A stretch of 64,000 bases of DNA from positions 3,286,001 through 3,350,000 of the forward strand of contig NZ_CP032286.1 in NCBI RefSeq assembly GCF_002165305.2, read 5' to 3'. A program made the position numbers and the translations under genes. The notes under the pieces are model-generated. The model did no database searches. It was given only the letters and a program-made list of their open reading frames with translations, and had not been told where the DNA came from. Shown here piece by piece: positions 8,787-17,267 of the stretch. Position 1 is the stretch's first letter. Every line of letters starts with the position of its first letter. This DNA comes from Acinetobacter sp. WCHA55 (lineage in GTDB: Bacteria > Pseudomonadota > Gammaproteobacteria > Pseudomonadales > Moraxellaceae).

Positions 8787-8980
8787 TTTTACACCTTTAA
8801 ATACGTTTTATTTGAAGTTGTAGCTATCTTAATAATCTCTATTTTTAGAATAAATATGCATTTACATTATGCATCGTTTCAAAATAAGAACATTGATGGC
8901 TAAATTTATTTACGTTTTAATACTGACTTCTGACAATGAGACTGCTAGGATTTCCGCACTCTTTTGCTTATTTGTGCCCC

Positions 8981-9625
8981 ATGGAACTGATTGATTTTAT
9001 ATTACATGTCGATGACCATCTGCTTGAGTTTATCACCAACTATGGGGTTTGGATTTATGCAATTTTGTTTCTCATCATCTTTGTGGAAACAGGCTTGGTG
9101 GTCATGCCGTTTCTACCCGGCGACAGCTTATTGTTTGCTGCAGGTGCCTTAGCAGCATCCACAGGTGCAATGAATCCGTGGCTCCTTGGTGTTTTACTTT
9201 TTGTCGCAGCCGTACTGGGTGATACCCTGAATTATCACATTGGTCGTTATATTGGACCGCGTGTTTTTGAAATTGAGTCACGCTTCATCAATAAAAAACA
9301 CCTGATTAATACACAAAAATTCTTTGAAAAACATGGTGGTAAAACTATTATTTTTGCGCGTTTTATTCCTTTTGCACGTACCTTTGCACCTTTTGTAGCA
9401 GGTGCAGGAAAAATGGACTACAAATTTTTCCTGTCTTATAACCTGATTGGAGCATTCTGCTGGATTGGTTCATTCATTACTTTAGGCTATATTTTTGGTA
9501 ATGTGCCTGTCGTCAAAGACAATTTCACACATCTGATTTTCGGCATTATTATTATTAGTGTCTTGCCGGGGATTATTGGTTTTATTCGTGCAAAATTAAA
9601 GAAAAAATCAACCACAGAAGCTTAA
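8981..9625 (+). CDS. DedA family integral membrane protein
   Basis: A 214-aa inner-membrane protein close to E. coli DedA/YqjA in sequence: YGVWIYAILFLIIFVETGLVVMPFLPGDSLLFAAGALA, GDTLNYHIGR, and KHGGKTIIFARFIPFARTFAPFVAGAGKMDY. The family needs the acidic E near residue 38 and the paired Arg of the FARFIPFARTF motif; proposed functions are membrane-potential-dependent lipid (undecaprenyl-phosphate) translocation and envelope homeostasis. The open frame begins 45 bases upstream at 8936, but homologues begin at MELIDF, so 8981 is used. Its stop overlaps the convergent LysE gene by 4 bp. Confidence 0.92.
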   Translation: MELIDFILHVDDHLLEFITNYGVWIYAILFLIIFVETGLVVMPFLPGDSLLFAAGALAASTGAMNPWLLGVLLFVAAVLGDTLNYHIGRYIGPRVFEIESRFINKKHLINTQKFFEKHGGKTIIFARFIPFARTFAPFVAGAGKMDYKFFLSYNLIGAFCWIGSFITLGYIFGNVPVVKDNFTHLIFGIIIISVLPGIIGFIRAKLKKKSTTEA

Positions 9626-10221
9626 GCAAAAAAACGTAGAATCACAGGAAACATACACACCACCAACAACATGGCCGATCCTTTATATAAGAGATCGGCT
9701 TTTATTTGTTTCGACTCGCCCGATAAAATGGCACGGCCAAAAGACATCCAGAACAGTGCCGTTGGCAGTAACACCAGACTAAACACCGCAAACACCAAAA
9801 AGAAATTGGTAGGATTATCCCAAGCTTCATAGGGAAAAATACCTGCAGCGAACAAGACCGCTTTCGGATTTTTCAAAGTCGAAAAAAACAATTGCTTAGG
9901 TCGAATCGAGGTAAAACGTTGATTATGTTTTTCTAAGTGCGAGCTTTTCCATAAATGAAAAGCCAGCCAAAACACATAGACTGCACTCAGTGCATGTAAA
10001 AGATCTATCAGATAGGGCCAAGTCGGTGTGCTGAGATGAATCAGGAGTGCCCATAAATTGATGGCATAGAAATACCCAAACAGTTCTGCTGGTACAAGTA
10101 AACTGGTCTTCGCCAGACCTTGCTGATGTGCAGAGCTTGCAAGTAAAGCATTGGTTGGTCCCGGAATCATCAAGACAGCAATCATTGCCAATACAAACAG
10201 CCAACTCTCAATCATAGACAT
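9622..10221 (-). CDS. LysE/RhtB family amino-acid exporter
   Basis: A 199-aa membrane protein with about five to six transmembrane helices and the family signature near the N-terminus: LFVLAMIAVLMIPGPTNALLASSA. A second conserved block is FFSTLKNPKAVLFAAGIFPY. LysE-family members export amino acids or analogues down the proton gradient; the substrate cannot be inferred. Its stop codon overlaps that of the convergent dedA gene, so neither has room for a private terminator. Confidence 0.88.
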   Translation of the reverse strand: MSMIESWLFVLAMIAVLMIPGPTNALLASSAHQQGLAKTSLLVPAELFGYFYAINLWALLIHLSTPTWPYLIDLLHALSAVYVFWLAFHLWKSSHLEKHNQRFTSIRPKQLFFSTLKNPKAVLFAAGIFPYEAWDNPTNFFLVFAVFSLVLLPTALFWMSFGRAILSGESKQIKADLLYKGSAMLLVVCMFPVILRFFA

Positions 10222-10385
10222 CCAACAACAGCATTAAAGATGCGCAATTTAGCCGAAAAAGAACGGTTTCCTCAAGTCAAAGCCGAAAAAAATACAGAAC
10301 CCATGAGGTAGAAAAGTGCATTATAAAACTATAATATTTTGTTTTATATAAAATATTTTAGAAACATTTTGCTAATATTTTAATG

Positions 10386-10414
10386 CCTGCTGAAAGGTTG
10401 ACCCCTTCAGCAGA
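10386..10414 (-). terminator. Hairpin after the lipoprotein gene, possible terminator
   Basis: CTGCTGAA and TTCAGCAG form a stem with additional pairing towards a TTGA loop, about 17 bp after the lipoprotein stop on the minus strand. The following ATTAAAATATT tract is only moderately T-rich. Confidence 0.5.
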
Positions 10415-10430
10415 ATGAATAAATTCAGCA

Positions 10431-10820
10431 TTAACTCGTCTTATTTTGCACGGTAATCGCACAGCCTTTGAATTTTGCAGCCTGTACAATCGCCTCTTGC
10501 TGACCCAAAAGTCGTGAAATTTCAGTTCTTTTGGTGTTCGATGATTGTCCCATATTCAGTGAAACGCTTGGACCAAAGCCCCAACCGCCACCATGACTCC
10601 AACCACCACCCAGCCCTACATCGACTCCCATACCAGTGCGTTTCGCAGTAGGTACACCTTCATCTAAATGTTGTTGAATCCGATTATACTCCGCTTGTAA
10701 CTGTTGGCAGTTCAAAGCTTGATACTGTGTTGGAGAGACATAAGTCGGTTTAACAGTTGTAGCACAGGCGCTCAATAACAGCGTACTGCCCACTAAAAAA
10801 GCAATTGTGATCTTTTTCAT
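10431..10820 (-). CDS. Putative outer-membrane lipoprotein, unknown function
   Basis: A 129-aa predicted lipoprotein. The N-terminus MKKITIAFLVGSTLLLSAC is a lipoprotein signal peptide with lipobox LLSAC. The mature part has a short helical region (YQALNCQQLQAEYNRIQQHL), a Gly/Trp/His-rich loop (VGLGGGWSHGGGWGFGPS), then a second helical stretch (ISRLLGQQEAIVQAAKFKGC). The Gly-rich region may be a membrane-associated or flexible loop. It overlaps the upstream ParA gene by 4 bp (ATGA), so the two are translationally coupled. I do not recognise a named family. Confidence 0.75.
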   Translation of the reverse strand: MKKITIAFLVGSTLLLSACATTVKPTYVSPTQYQALNCQQLQAEYNRIQQHLDEGVPTAKRTGMGVDVGLGGGWSHGGGWGFGPSVSLNMGQSSNTKRTEISRLLGQQEAIVQAAKFKGCAITVQNKTS

Positions 10821-11671
10821 GCTGAATCTCGCAATTTATTATTCTCAATCTCATTGAACAATGATTGATAGGCCTGCGTCAATTTATGATCGTGTGCCAA
10901 ATGAATTAACGGTAAATTTTTGTGGTGCGATTCTTTCATCAACACCGATGGGGGTAACATACTTTCTAGTACTGGAAGACCTTCATCCTTCAGCTGTTGC
11001 ACCACTTCACGCGGAAGTTTGGCCTGCGCTTGGAACTGATTCACCACAATGCCTTCAATTTCCAAATGATCATTATGATCATCTTGGGTTTCGAGCACAT
11101 TTTCGATCAAAGTTTGCAGTGCGCGTTTAGAAAAGACATCACAATCAAACGGAATCAGGACTTTATTGGCTGCGATCAATGCCGACAAAGTAAAGAAGTT
11201 AAAGGCTGGTGGTGTATCGATATAAACACGATCATATTTTCCAGCAAGCTGTTGTAATGCATCGCGCAGTTTATAAATTTTATGTTTTGACTCTAAAGCA
11301 TAAGCCAATGCCCCGAGGCTTGGGCTGGCTGGAATCACATCCAAATTTTTAAAAGGGGATTGATGCACATAACTTTCTAAGCCTTTAGCACGTCCTTTGA
11401 GAATTGAACCAATCGCATTACCGAGCAAGCTTTTATTTTGTGTAGCACCCAAAACTTCTTCAAAATAGTTTTCAATATTAGGTTCTAAAGCTGGCTTGTC
11501 TGCCGAGTACGTTGCGTCATCGCCCAGCACATACTGACTCGAGTTCGCTTGCGGATCGAGATCAATCAGTAAGGTTTTTAAGCCTTGATGTGCACTAATT
11601 GCCGCCAAATTCACTGCAATACTGGACTTTCCAACACCACCTTTTTGATTAAATACCACACGTGTATGCAT
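10817..11671 (-). CDS. ParA/MinD-family ATPase (orphan)
   Basis: A 284-aa ParA-type P-loop ATPase. Deviant Walker A KGGVGKSS lies at residues 10-17, switch I/Walker A' region is LLIDLDPQANSS, and Walker B is VYIDTPPAF. Such ATPases position DNA or protein cargo dynamically on the nucleoid. No ParB gene is beside it; instead it overlaps a lipoprotein gene by 4 bp. It is therefore unlikely to be the chromosomal parA of a parAB pair, and a cargo-positioning or unknown role is more plausible. The chromosomal pair may lie outside the window. Confidence 0.88.
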   Translation of the reverse strand: MHTRVVFNQKGGVGKSSIAVNLAAISAHQGLKTLLIDLDPQANSSQYVLGDDATYSADKPALEPNIENYFEEVLGATQNKSLLGNAIGSILKGRAKGLESYVHQSPFKNLDVIPASPSLGALAYALESKHKIYKLRDALQQLAGKYDRVYIDTPPAFNFFTLSALIAANKVLIPFDCDVFSKRALQTLIENVLETQDDHNDHLEIEGIVVNQFQAQAKLPREVVQQLKDEGLPVLESMLPPSVLMKESHHKNLPLIHLAHDHKLTQAYQSLFNEIENNKLRDSA

Positions 11672-11756
11672 GAAATCCCCTCCCTCTTGTTATTTTTCCG
11701 CTATAGATAGCAGTGTAGCGCAGAACAATCGCTGTGCCGATGATTATGTCTAACAA

Positions 11757-12149
11757 TTAGCCAAAGTTTGGTTTAATCATGACTAAACCTAAAATGGAAA
11801 TCATCGCTACCACGGCCAAGAATAATCCCGCTCGGCGTTGCGCAAGTAAAATGCTGTCTTCTTTTTTATAAGCTTTCGACAAAGAGGACAACATCACTAA
11901 AAATAAAACCACTTTGGCATAAAACCATGTTTGCACATCAAAGTTTTTCATGACCAAAAGTGCAATCCCCGTCAGTACAATCACCAACATACTTAAGTGC
12001 TGAAGGGCTACAAAAGCTGTTCGACCTGCCGGATTGGGCTGATTGCCTTGGACGCCTTTAAATAACGTCATGGCACGTGCCAAAATTACTATACATGCCA
12101 AGCTTACCGCACTCATATGTACGATCTTAATCAATAATTGTGTTTCCAT
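11757..12149 (-). CDS. SirB2-like small membrane protein
   Basis: A 130-aa inner-membrane protein with four predicted helices (LIKIVHMSAVSLACIVILARA, LSMLVIVLTGIALLVM, WFYAKVVLFLVMLSSLS, FLAVVAMISILGLVMI). The layout, with an early His in the first helix and a YAK motif in the third, resembles the SirB2 family, whose function is poorly known. The frame is open upstream to 12188, overlapping the bolA gene, but the ATG at 12149 is the natural start. It follows the BolA gene by 14 bp and is probably cotranscribed. Confidence 0.75.
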   Translation of the reverse strand: METQLLIKIVHMSAVSLACIVILARAMTLFKGVQGNQPNPAGRTAFVALQHLSMLVIVLTGIALLVMKNFDVQTWFYAKVVLFLVMLSSLSKAYKKEDSILLAQRRAGLFLAVVAMISILGLVMIKPNFG

Positions 12150-12163
12150 GACTGAATCTCTGC

Positions 12164-12472
12164 TTAGCTTTTCGGGGCATGTGCGCAATTCGGACTAGAA
12201 GTGTCTTGCCCTTGCCATTCTTCGGGTAAAAAGGCATGAATAGCCAAAGCATGAATTTTACCTGGACTAAGTAAATCTCCTGCTACTGCATATATTTTTT
12301 GATGGCGCTGAACTAAACGTAATCCTGCAAAAATATCACTCACCACGATCACTTTAAAATGTGACTCTTTACCCGGAAAATAGCCGCCATGACCAGAAGA
12401 TTCATTCACGACTTCCAAATGTGATGGGGAAAGCTGTTGTAAGCGTTCAATCAATTGCTGCTCCAAGCTCAT
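12164..12472 (-). CDS. BolA family protein
   Basis: A 102-aa BolA-family protein: LIERLQQLSPSHLEVVNES, then SHFKVIVVSDIFAGLRLVQRHQKIYA. BolA proteins pair with monothiol glutaredoxins in Fe-S trafficking or act as stress regulators. The open frame runs upstream to 12562, but GGAGACAGGT precedes the ATG at 12472 at proper spacing, so that start is used. It forms a likely two-gene unit with the SirB2-like gene downstream. Confidence 0.9.
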   Translation of the reverse strand: MSLEQQLIERLQQLSPSHLEVVNESSGHGGYFPGKESHFKVIVVSDIFAGLRLVQRHQKIYAVAGDLLSPGKIHALAIHAFLPEEWQGQDTSSPNCAHAPKS

Positions 12473-12655
12473 ACCTGTCTCCAAAAATAATGATTCGTTC
12501 AGAGTATACCTGTTCCTTCGAGATGTTGAATGCGTAAAACTCTTTTCACTAGCATGAGGCACAACGTTTCGCGAGTAAAAGTTAAAAAAAGCTCAAAGCA
12601 CAGTCTAAAACTGGCTTTATTTTATGCAATTAAACTCAGCTTTTTCATAAAGCTA

Positions 12656-12683
12656 TTGACCCTGAACTTGCATGCTGTATCAT
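12656..12683 (+). promoter_or_regulatory. Sigma70-type promoter of the tRNA-Gly cluster
   Basis: TTGACC (12656-12661) and TATCAT (12678-12683) are separated by 16 bp, placing the transcription start a few bases before the first tRNA at 12694. The position and match support a strong stable-RNA promoter. Confidence 0.7.
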
Positions 12684-12693
12684 ACAGCGCTAT

Positions 12694-12769
<76 letters not shown>

Positions 12770-12809
12770 AATTTTTTCAGTGTAAGTTTTTATAAAAACT
12801 GCTCAATAC

Positions 12810-12885
<76 letters not shown>

Positions 12886-12925
12886 AATTTTTTCAGTGTA
12901 AGTTTTTATAAAAACTGCTCAACAT

Positions 12926-13001
<76 letters not shown>

Positions 13002-13007
13002 AAATTC

Positions 13008-13041
13008 AAAAAAGCCCTCATCGAAAGATGGGGGCTTTTTT
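13008..13041 (+). terminator. Rho-independent terminator of the tRNA-Gly operon
   Basis: Six A, GCCCTCATC, GAAA loop, GATGGGGGC, six T. The stem is perfect apart from one G-T pair and lies just after the third tRNA. Confidence 0.92.
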
Positions 13042-13117
13042 ATGTATTTCTGAACCTTACTCAAATTAGCAATACTAAATCTGACAATCAAAAAATGCTG
13101 AATTAAGACATCGAACC

Positions 13118-13152
13118 AACGAGGGATGTTTAAAAATAGAGCATCCCTCGTT
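13118..13152. repeat. Perfect 11-bp inverted repeat
   Basis: AACGAGGGATG and CATCCCTCGTT flank a 13-nt AT-rich loop. It lies about 90 bp past the stop of the secreted-protein gene on the minus strand. It lacks a T tract on either side, so it is a weak terminator candidate; it could instead be a protein-binding site or mRNA 3'-end stabiliser. Confidence 0.6.
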
Positions 13153-13241
13153 GTAAGAATCCATCCTAATACTGCTGCTATACAATGAACTTGGAATTAG
13201 ATTGTTCTTATTTGGAAATTCATCTTACGCATTCAAACACA

Positions 13242-13676
13242 TTAAAACTTCACCAAATCTCCTTTCAATGCCACACCCGCCATCGCAGTGCCTTTCGCGC
13301 ATTGGTAGGTTGTCGTGCTGCGGGTTTCATTCGACTTATAGAAACTTACCAGATTGGTCACAGCATTTGCACCATTGGCTTTGGCTGTATTTTGGAATTG
13401 AATCAATGCTGAACGAAGTACATGGTCACATGAACTTTCCGCAGATTTGGCAAAACCATTGGTCTTTTTATTGGTCACTAAGCCTTTTTCAATCACCTTG
13501 CCACCTGATTTGGTTCCCGCCAAATAAAATTTTACCGAGCCATCTAGCACGCCATCTGCAACAGCACGGTTCACTGCATCTTGAAATTTAAAATCATACA
13601 TTTTGTCTGCCGCTTGAGCCGATGCGATTGCACCGAAAGACAACACAGCAACTGCACAAGTATTTTTGAATAACAT
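13242..13676 (-). CDS. Small secreted protein, last gene of the APE operon
   Basis: A 144-aa exported protein with a signal peptide ending near ASAQA-AD. The mature part includes MYDFKFQDAVNRAVADGVLDGSVKFY, a conserved two-cysteine pair (SSCDHVLRSAL and TTYQCAKGTAMAG) and a GANAVTNLVSFYKSN segment. I recall similar proteins being labelled excinuclease ATPase subunit, but no ATPase feature is present, so that name should not be used. It starts 18 bp after the ketosynthase stop with an AAGGG ribosome-binding site, so it is probably cotranscribed with the polyene genes. Function unknown; the cysteines could form a periplasmic disulfide. Confidence 0.8.
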   Translation of the reverse strand: MLFKNTCAVAVLSFGAIASAQAADKMYDFKFQDAVNRAVADGVLDGSVKFYLAGTKSGGKVIEKGLVTNKKTNGFAKSAESSCDHVLRSALIQFQNTAKANGANAVTNLVSFYKSNETRSTTTYQCAKGTAMAGVALKGDLVKF

Positions 13677-13694
13677 CGCTCTACCCTTATCTAT

Positions 13695-14915
13695 TTAAAT
13701 ACGTTTAAAAATTAAGGAGGTATTAATCCCTCCAAAAGCAAAATTATTGCTCATCATGGTTTGCGTTTCTGCTGAACGCATGCCCGATACCACATAATCC
13801 AGATCACCGCAGGCGCTGTCAATCTGATCTAAATTTAAAGTCGGCACCAACTGATTGCGTCGCATCATTTCAATACTGAGCCATGCTTCAATGGCGCCAC
13901 ACGCCCCAAGCGTATGCCCAAAATAACTTTTTAATGAGCTAATCGGTTTTTTGCCTAAGATCCGCGCAGTCGCTTGTGATTCAGCAATATCCCCCTGATC
14001 GGTCGAGGTACCATGCGCATTAACATAATCAATATCTTCGGCTGTAAGCTGTGCATCTTTGAGTGCCAACTGCATACAACGGCCCATCATTTCAGAATCA
14101 GGTCGGGTCACATGCTGACCATCGGTATTGCTGCCATACCCCACAATCTCGGCATAAATGGTCGCCCCACGTGCTTGCGCATGTTCATACTCTTCTAAAA
14201 TCAAACAACCTGCACCTTCACCCACCACCAAACCATCTCGGCTTGCATCAAATGGACGTGGGGTTTTCTCTGGATGGTCATTTTGCACACTGGTCGCCAA
14301 TAGGACATCGAACACGGCTGAACCCGCTGCACTGAGCTCTTCTGCCCCGCCTGCAATCATCACGGTTTGCTTACCATATTTGATCGCTTCATAAGCTTGA
14401 CCAATCGCCATAGAACCTGAAGTACACGCACTCGAAGTCGGTAAGGTTAAACCTTTTAAGCCAAAATACACCGTCATATTGACTGCACTGGTATGCGACA
14501 TCATACGAATGTAGGTTGTCGCATTCAGTTGGCTCATATTGTGCTCAATCAACATTGCACCAAACTCACGTACAGCATCCACACTGCCCGCAGAGGAACC
14601 AAAGGCCACACCTGCATCGCCACTTTTTAAAATATCGGCATGCAACAAGCCCGCATCTTCCAATGCTTTTTCTGCGCAAACCACAGACATCAAAGCAACG
14701 CGCCCCATGCCACGGGTCACTTTACGATTAAAATGCTTGGGTACGGTAAAGGACTCTACGGGGCCTGCCAATTTACTGCGTAAATCAGGATAAATTTCCC
14801 AGTCAGACATATAGCGAATACCGCTTTTGCCTTGTGCAAATTGCTCAAAAATTTGCTCTGCGGTTTCACCCAAAGAGGTAATCCCTGACATGCCTGTCAC
14901 AACAACACGTTTCAT
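13695..14915 (-). CDS. Beta-ketoacyl-ACP synthase (ApeR-type) of aryl polyene cluster
   Basis: A 406-aa FabF-like condensing enzyme. The catalytic Cys is about residue 164 in PTSSACTSGSMAIG, and the two His residues are in YVNAHGTSTDQGD and SYFGHTLGACGA, so the full Cys-His-His triad is present. It would catalyse decarboxylative Claisen condensation of malonyl-ACP with the growing chain. In E. coli the matching ApeR is one of two ketosynthases in the pathway. It begins on the last base of the upstream ketoreductase stop (shared base at 14915), which shows tight operon packing. Confidence 0.92.
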   Translation of the reverse strand: MKRVVVTGMSGITSLGETAEQIFEQFAQGKSGIRYMSDWEIYPDLRSKLAGPVESFTVPKHFNRKVTRGMGRVALMSVVCAEKALEDAGLLHADILKSGDAGVAFGSSAGSVDAVREFGAMLIEHNMSQLNATTYIRMMSHTSAVNMTVYFGLKGLTLPTSSACTSGSMAIGQAYEAIKYGKQTVMIAGGAEELSAAGSAVFDVLLATSVQNDHPEKTPRPFDASRDGLVVGEGAGCLILEEYEHAQARGATIYAEIVGYGSNTDGQHVTRPDSEMMGRCMQLALKDAQLTAEDIDYVNAHGTSTDQGDIAESQATARILGKKPISSLKSYFGHTLGACGAIEAWLSIEMMRRNQLVPTLNLDQIDSACGDLDYVVSGMRSAETQTMMSNNFAFGGINTSLIFKRI

Positions 14916-15640
14916 TAGATTAAGCCTCCATTGACTGAAATCACTTGGCGGGTGATATAACTGGCATCATCACTACATAAAAACTTCACTGCTTTGGCGA
15001 CTTCTTCCACCTGCCCCATGCGCTGCATCGGGATCATTTTCAAAGCGTGTTCTTTCACTTCTTCCGTGACCATTTCGGTTTCAATCAAGCCCGGAGCCAC
15101 ACAGTTCACCGTAATTTTGCGTTTGGCCAATTCCAGTGCCAATGCTTTGGTCGCACCAATCAGGCCTGCTTTAGCAGCACTATAGTTCACCTGACCACGG
15201 TTGCCCATGATTCCCGACACTGAAGACAAAGTCACAATACGTCCGCCCTTTTTCAAGCGAATCATCGGCATCATCAGGGGTTTCAGCACATTATAAAAAC
15301 CGTTCAGAGAGGTCGAGACCACATCATCCCAGTCTTCATCGGTCAATGCGGGGAAAGCACCATCACGGGTTAGTCCTGCATTCAACACCGCACCGTAAAA
15401 AGCACCATGCTGTGCTATATCTTGCTCCAAAATGTCAGCAATCTTTTCACGCTCATTCACATCGAACATCAGTACATGACTCGCCTGTCCAAGCGCTTGA
15501 ATCTCCTGAGCCACTGCTTCGGCCTCAGACTGTCTTGAGCGGGCATGGACCGTGACATCAAAGCCTGCCTTTGCCAACTCTAAAGCAATCGCTTTACCTA
15601 TTCCACGACTCGAACCCGTGACTAAAACTCTTCTGTTCAC
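14915..15640 (-). CDS. 3-oxoacyl-ACP reductase (ApeQ-type, FabG family)
   Basis: A 241-aa short-chain dehydrogenase/reductase. The NADPH-binding motif TGSSRGIG is at residues 8-15, NAG is near residue 88, the catalytic Ser is in TLSSVSGIMG and the Tyr-x3-Lys is in NYSAAKAG. It would reduce the beta-keto group in each polyene extension cycle. It overlaps the upstream dehydratase by 4 bp and the downstream ketosynthase by one base. Confidence 0.93.
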   Translation of the reverse strand: MNRRVLVTGSSRGIGKAIALELAKAGFDVTVHARSRQSEAEAVAQEIQALGQASHVLMFDVNEREKIADILEQDIAQHGAFYGAVLNAGLTRDGAFPALTDEDWDDVVSTSLNGFYNVLKPLMMPMIRLKKGGRIVTLSSVSGIMGNRGQVNYSAAKAGLIGATKALALELAKRKITVNCVAPGLIETEMVTEEVKEHALKMIPMQRMGQVEEVAKAVKFLCSDDASYITRQVISVNGGLI

Positions 15641-16074
15641 ACTAATTTTCCAATGATTTCATTCATATTTTCAGGCTCAAATACGCTCAACATAGCGCTG
15701 AACCGATGTTCTTGATATTCAATTTCACAATTAAACTGCCCCAAACCTTCGTGCAGATAACTTTGTTCGACCCGAATCTGCACGGTTGTACCCAAACTAA
15801 AATAGGCACAGGGTAACTGCATTTTACGCGTTCCCAATAAAAAGCCAATTTTCGGTGGCAATCCTTTGGTTTGCCCTTTATAGCCTGCATAGGCACTAAT
15901 GGTCTGCGCCATCAGCTCAATACTGCTCCATGTGGGTAAGCCATCTGGCCCACAAAACATCAAATCAGGTGTGATGTGAAGTTCTGCAATCGCAAACGTA
16001 TCATTGGCTTCAATCAAATGACTCACAAAAACCATCGGTTTCGCATGCGGAATAAACTGTACTGCATCCATCAT
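15637..16074 (-). CDS. Hotdog-fold 3-hydroxyacyl-ACP dehydratase (ApeP-type)
   Basis: A 145-aa hotdog-fold protein with the FabA/ApeP-like N-terminal motif FIPHAKPMVFVSHLIE and central helix segment GLPTWSSIELMAQTISAYAGYKG, where the Glu would be the catalytic acid. It would dehydrate 3-hydroxyacyl-ACP to the trans-2-enoyl unit that builds the conjugated polyene. It overlaps its neighbours by 4 bp at both ends. A second dehydratase domain exists in this cluster, fused to the ligase at 25722. Confidence 0.87.
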   Translation of the reverse strand: MMDAVQFIPHAKPMVFVSHLIEANDTFAIAELHITPDLMFCGPDGLPTWSSIELMAQTISAYAGYKGQTKGLPPKIGFLLGTRKMQLPCAYFSLGTTVQIRVEQSYLHEGLGQFNCEIEYQEHRFSAMLSVFEPENMNEIIGKLV

Positions 16075-17267
16075 GGCAAAGCTGTCCCGAAAATTAAACT
16101 GATATTGCTGCCGCCAAAAGCAAAAGAATTACTCATCGCATAGCGAATGGGTATATTCAAATGCGGCGTAAGCACATAATTTTGCCCAGCCAAAGCATCG
16201 TCCAATTCACCTGCATGATGCAGTGGCAACCAGGATTGGTCCAATAAAACCTGCTGGCAAATAAAGGCTTCGATTGCACCTGCTGCCCCCAGACAATGCC
16301 CTGTTTTATGTTTGGTACTGCTCAAAGCCACAGCTGCATCTGAGAAAACAGTCTGTACCGCCTTAATCTCCATCGCATCATTTTGCGGTGTAGAAGTCCC
16401 ATGTAAGTTCAAATACCCAATATCGCCTGCTTCAAGCTGTGCCATATCTAAAGCTTTTTGCATCGCCTCCGCAGCCCCTTGCCCTTCTGGATGCGGTGCT
16501 GAAATATGCCATGCATCCATTGACTCACCGCTCGACAGTAACATCACAGGAGCGGGCGCTTTGGAAAGTAAAAACAGTCCTGCGGCTTCACCAATATTGA
16601 TCCCGTCACGGTTGGCACCACAGGGCTGACAAATTCCGCTCGATAAGCTTTCTAAACTATCAAAACCATTTAAGGTCAGTTTGCATAGGGTGTCGACTCC
16701 ACCGACTAAGACAGCATCGGCCAGATCGGCATTCAGCAAACGTTGCCCCGCCGCCAGCGCTTTGGCTGCTGAGGAACAAGCGGTAGAAATGGTATAGGCA
16801 GGCCCTTCCCAGCCCAAATACTGTTGTAAGGCTTTCGCTAAACTGCCCATTTCTTGCTTTTGGTGCTGTACAGACTGCGGTACAGACTGTTGAAACTGGA
16901 CTTTTAAGACAGGCTCATTATCCGCGATGCCTGAGGTTGACGTGCCGATAATCACAGCAAGACGTTGTTTAGCAAACGGTTCTGTATAAGCATGAATTTC
17001 AGTTTCAATGTGCGCCAAAGCTGTCAGGGCAAAGCGTAGATTCCGTGAATCTGCACCGCTCAAGCTTTCAGGCACAGCTTGAACTAAGGTTTGATCAGAT
17101 GCACCGACCCAGACCGAACGCCCCGCGATCAAATCCTCTCGTTGCGACAAAGTATTTTCAGTATTGGTTAAGGCATGCTGAAGCTCAGTGGCATTTTGCC
17201 CCAAAGCCGACAGCGCCACACTGAACTGAATACCCACGGCTGAAACCTGCTGTAGATTTTTAGTCAT
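16071..17267 (-). CDS. Beta-ketoacyl-ACP synthase (ApeO-type)
   Basis: A 398-aa ketosynthase. Cys about residue 164 is in STACSSAAKALAAG, with His residues in LNLHGTSTPQND and KHKTGHCLGAAGA. By analogy with E. coli ApeO it should pair with the chain-length factor at 29321-29944 to form a KS:CLF heterodimer. The frame is open to 17285, but the ATG at 17267 has AAGGTGA upstream at proper spacing and overlaps the preceding gene by 8 bp (ATGACTAA), so it is preferred. Confidence 0.9.
   Translation of the reverse strand: MTKNLQQVSAVGIQFSVALSALGQNATELQHALTNTENTLSQREDLIAGRSVWVGASDQTLVQAVPESLSGADSRNLRFALTALAHIETEIHAYTEPFAKQRLAVIIGTSTSGIADNEPVLKVQFQQSVPQSVQHQKQEMGSLAKALQQYLGWEGPAYTISTACSSAAKALAAGQRLLNADLADAVLVGGVDTLCKLTLNGFDSLESLSSGICQPCGANRDGINIGEAAGLFLLSKAPAPVMLLSSGESMDAWHISAPHPEGQGAAEAMQKALDMAQLEAGDIGYLNLHGTSTPQNDAMEIKAVQTVFSDAAVALSSTKHKTGHCLGAAGAIEAFICQQVLLDQSWLPLHHAGELDDALAGQNYVLTPHLNIPIRYAMSNSFAFGGSNISLIFGTALP

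Noticed and set aside
13242..13676. Excinuclease ABC subunit A annotation
   Set aside because: The protein is small, secreted and has no Walker motifs or zinc fingers; the label seems to be a propagated error.
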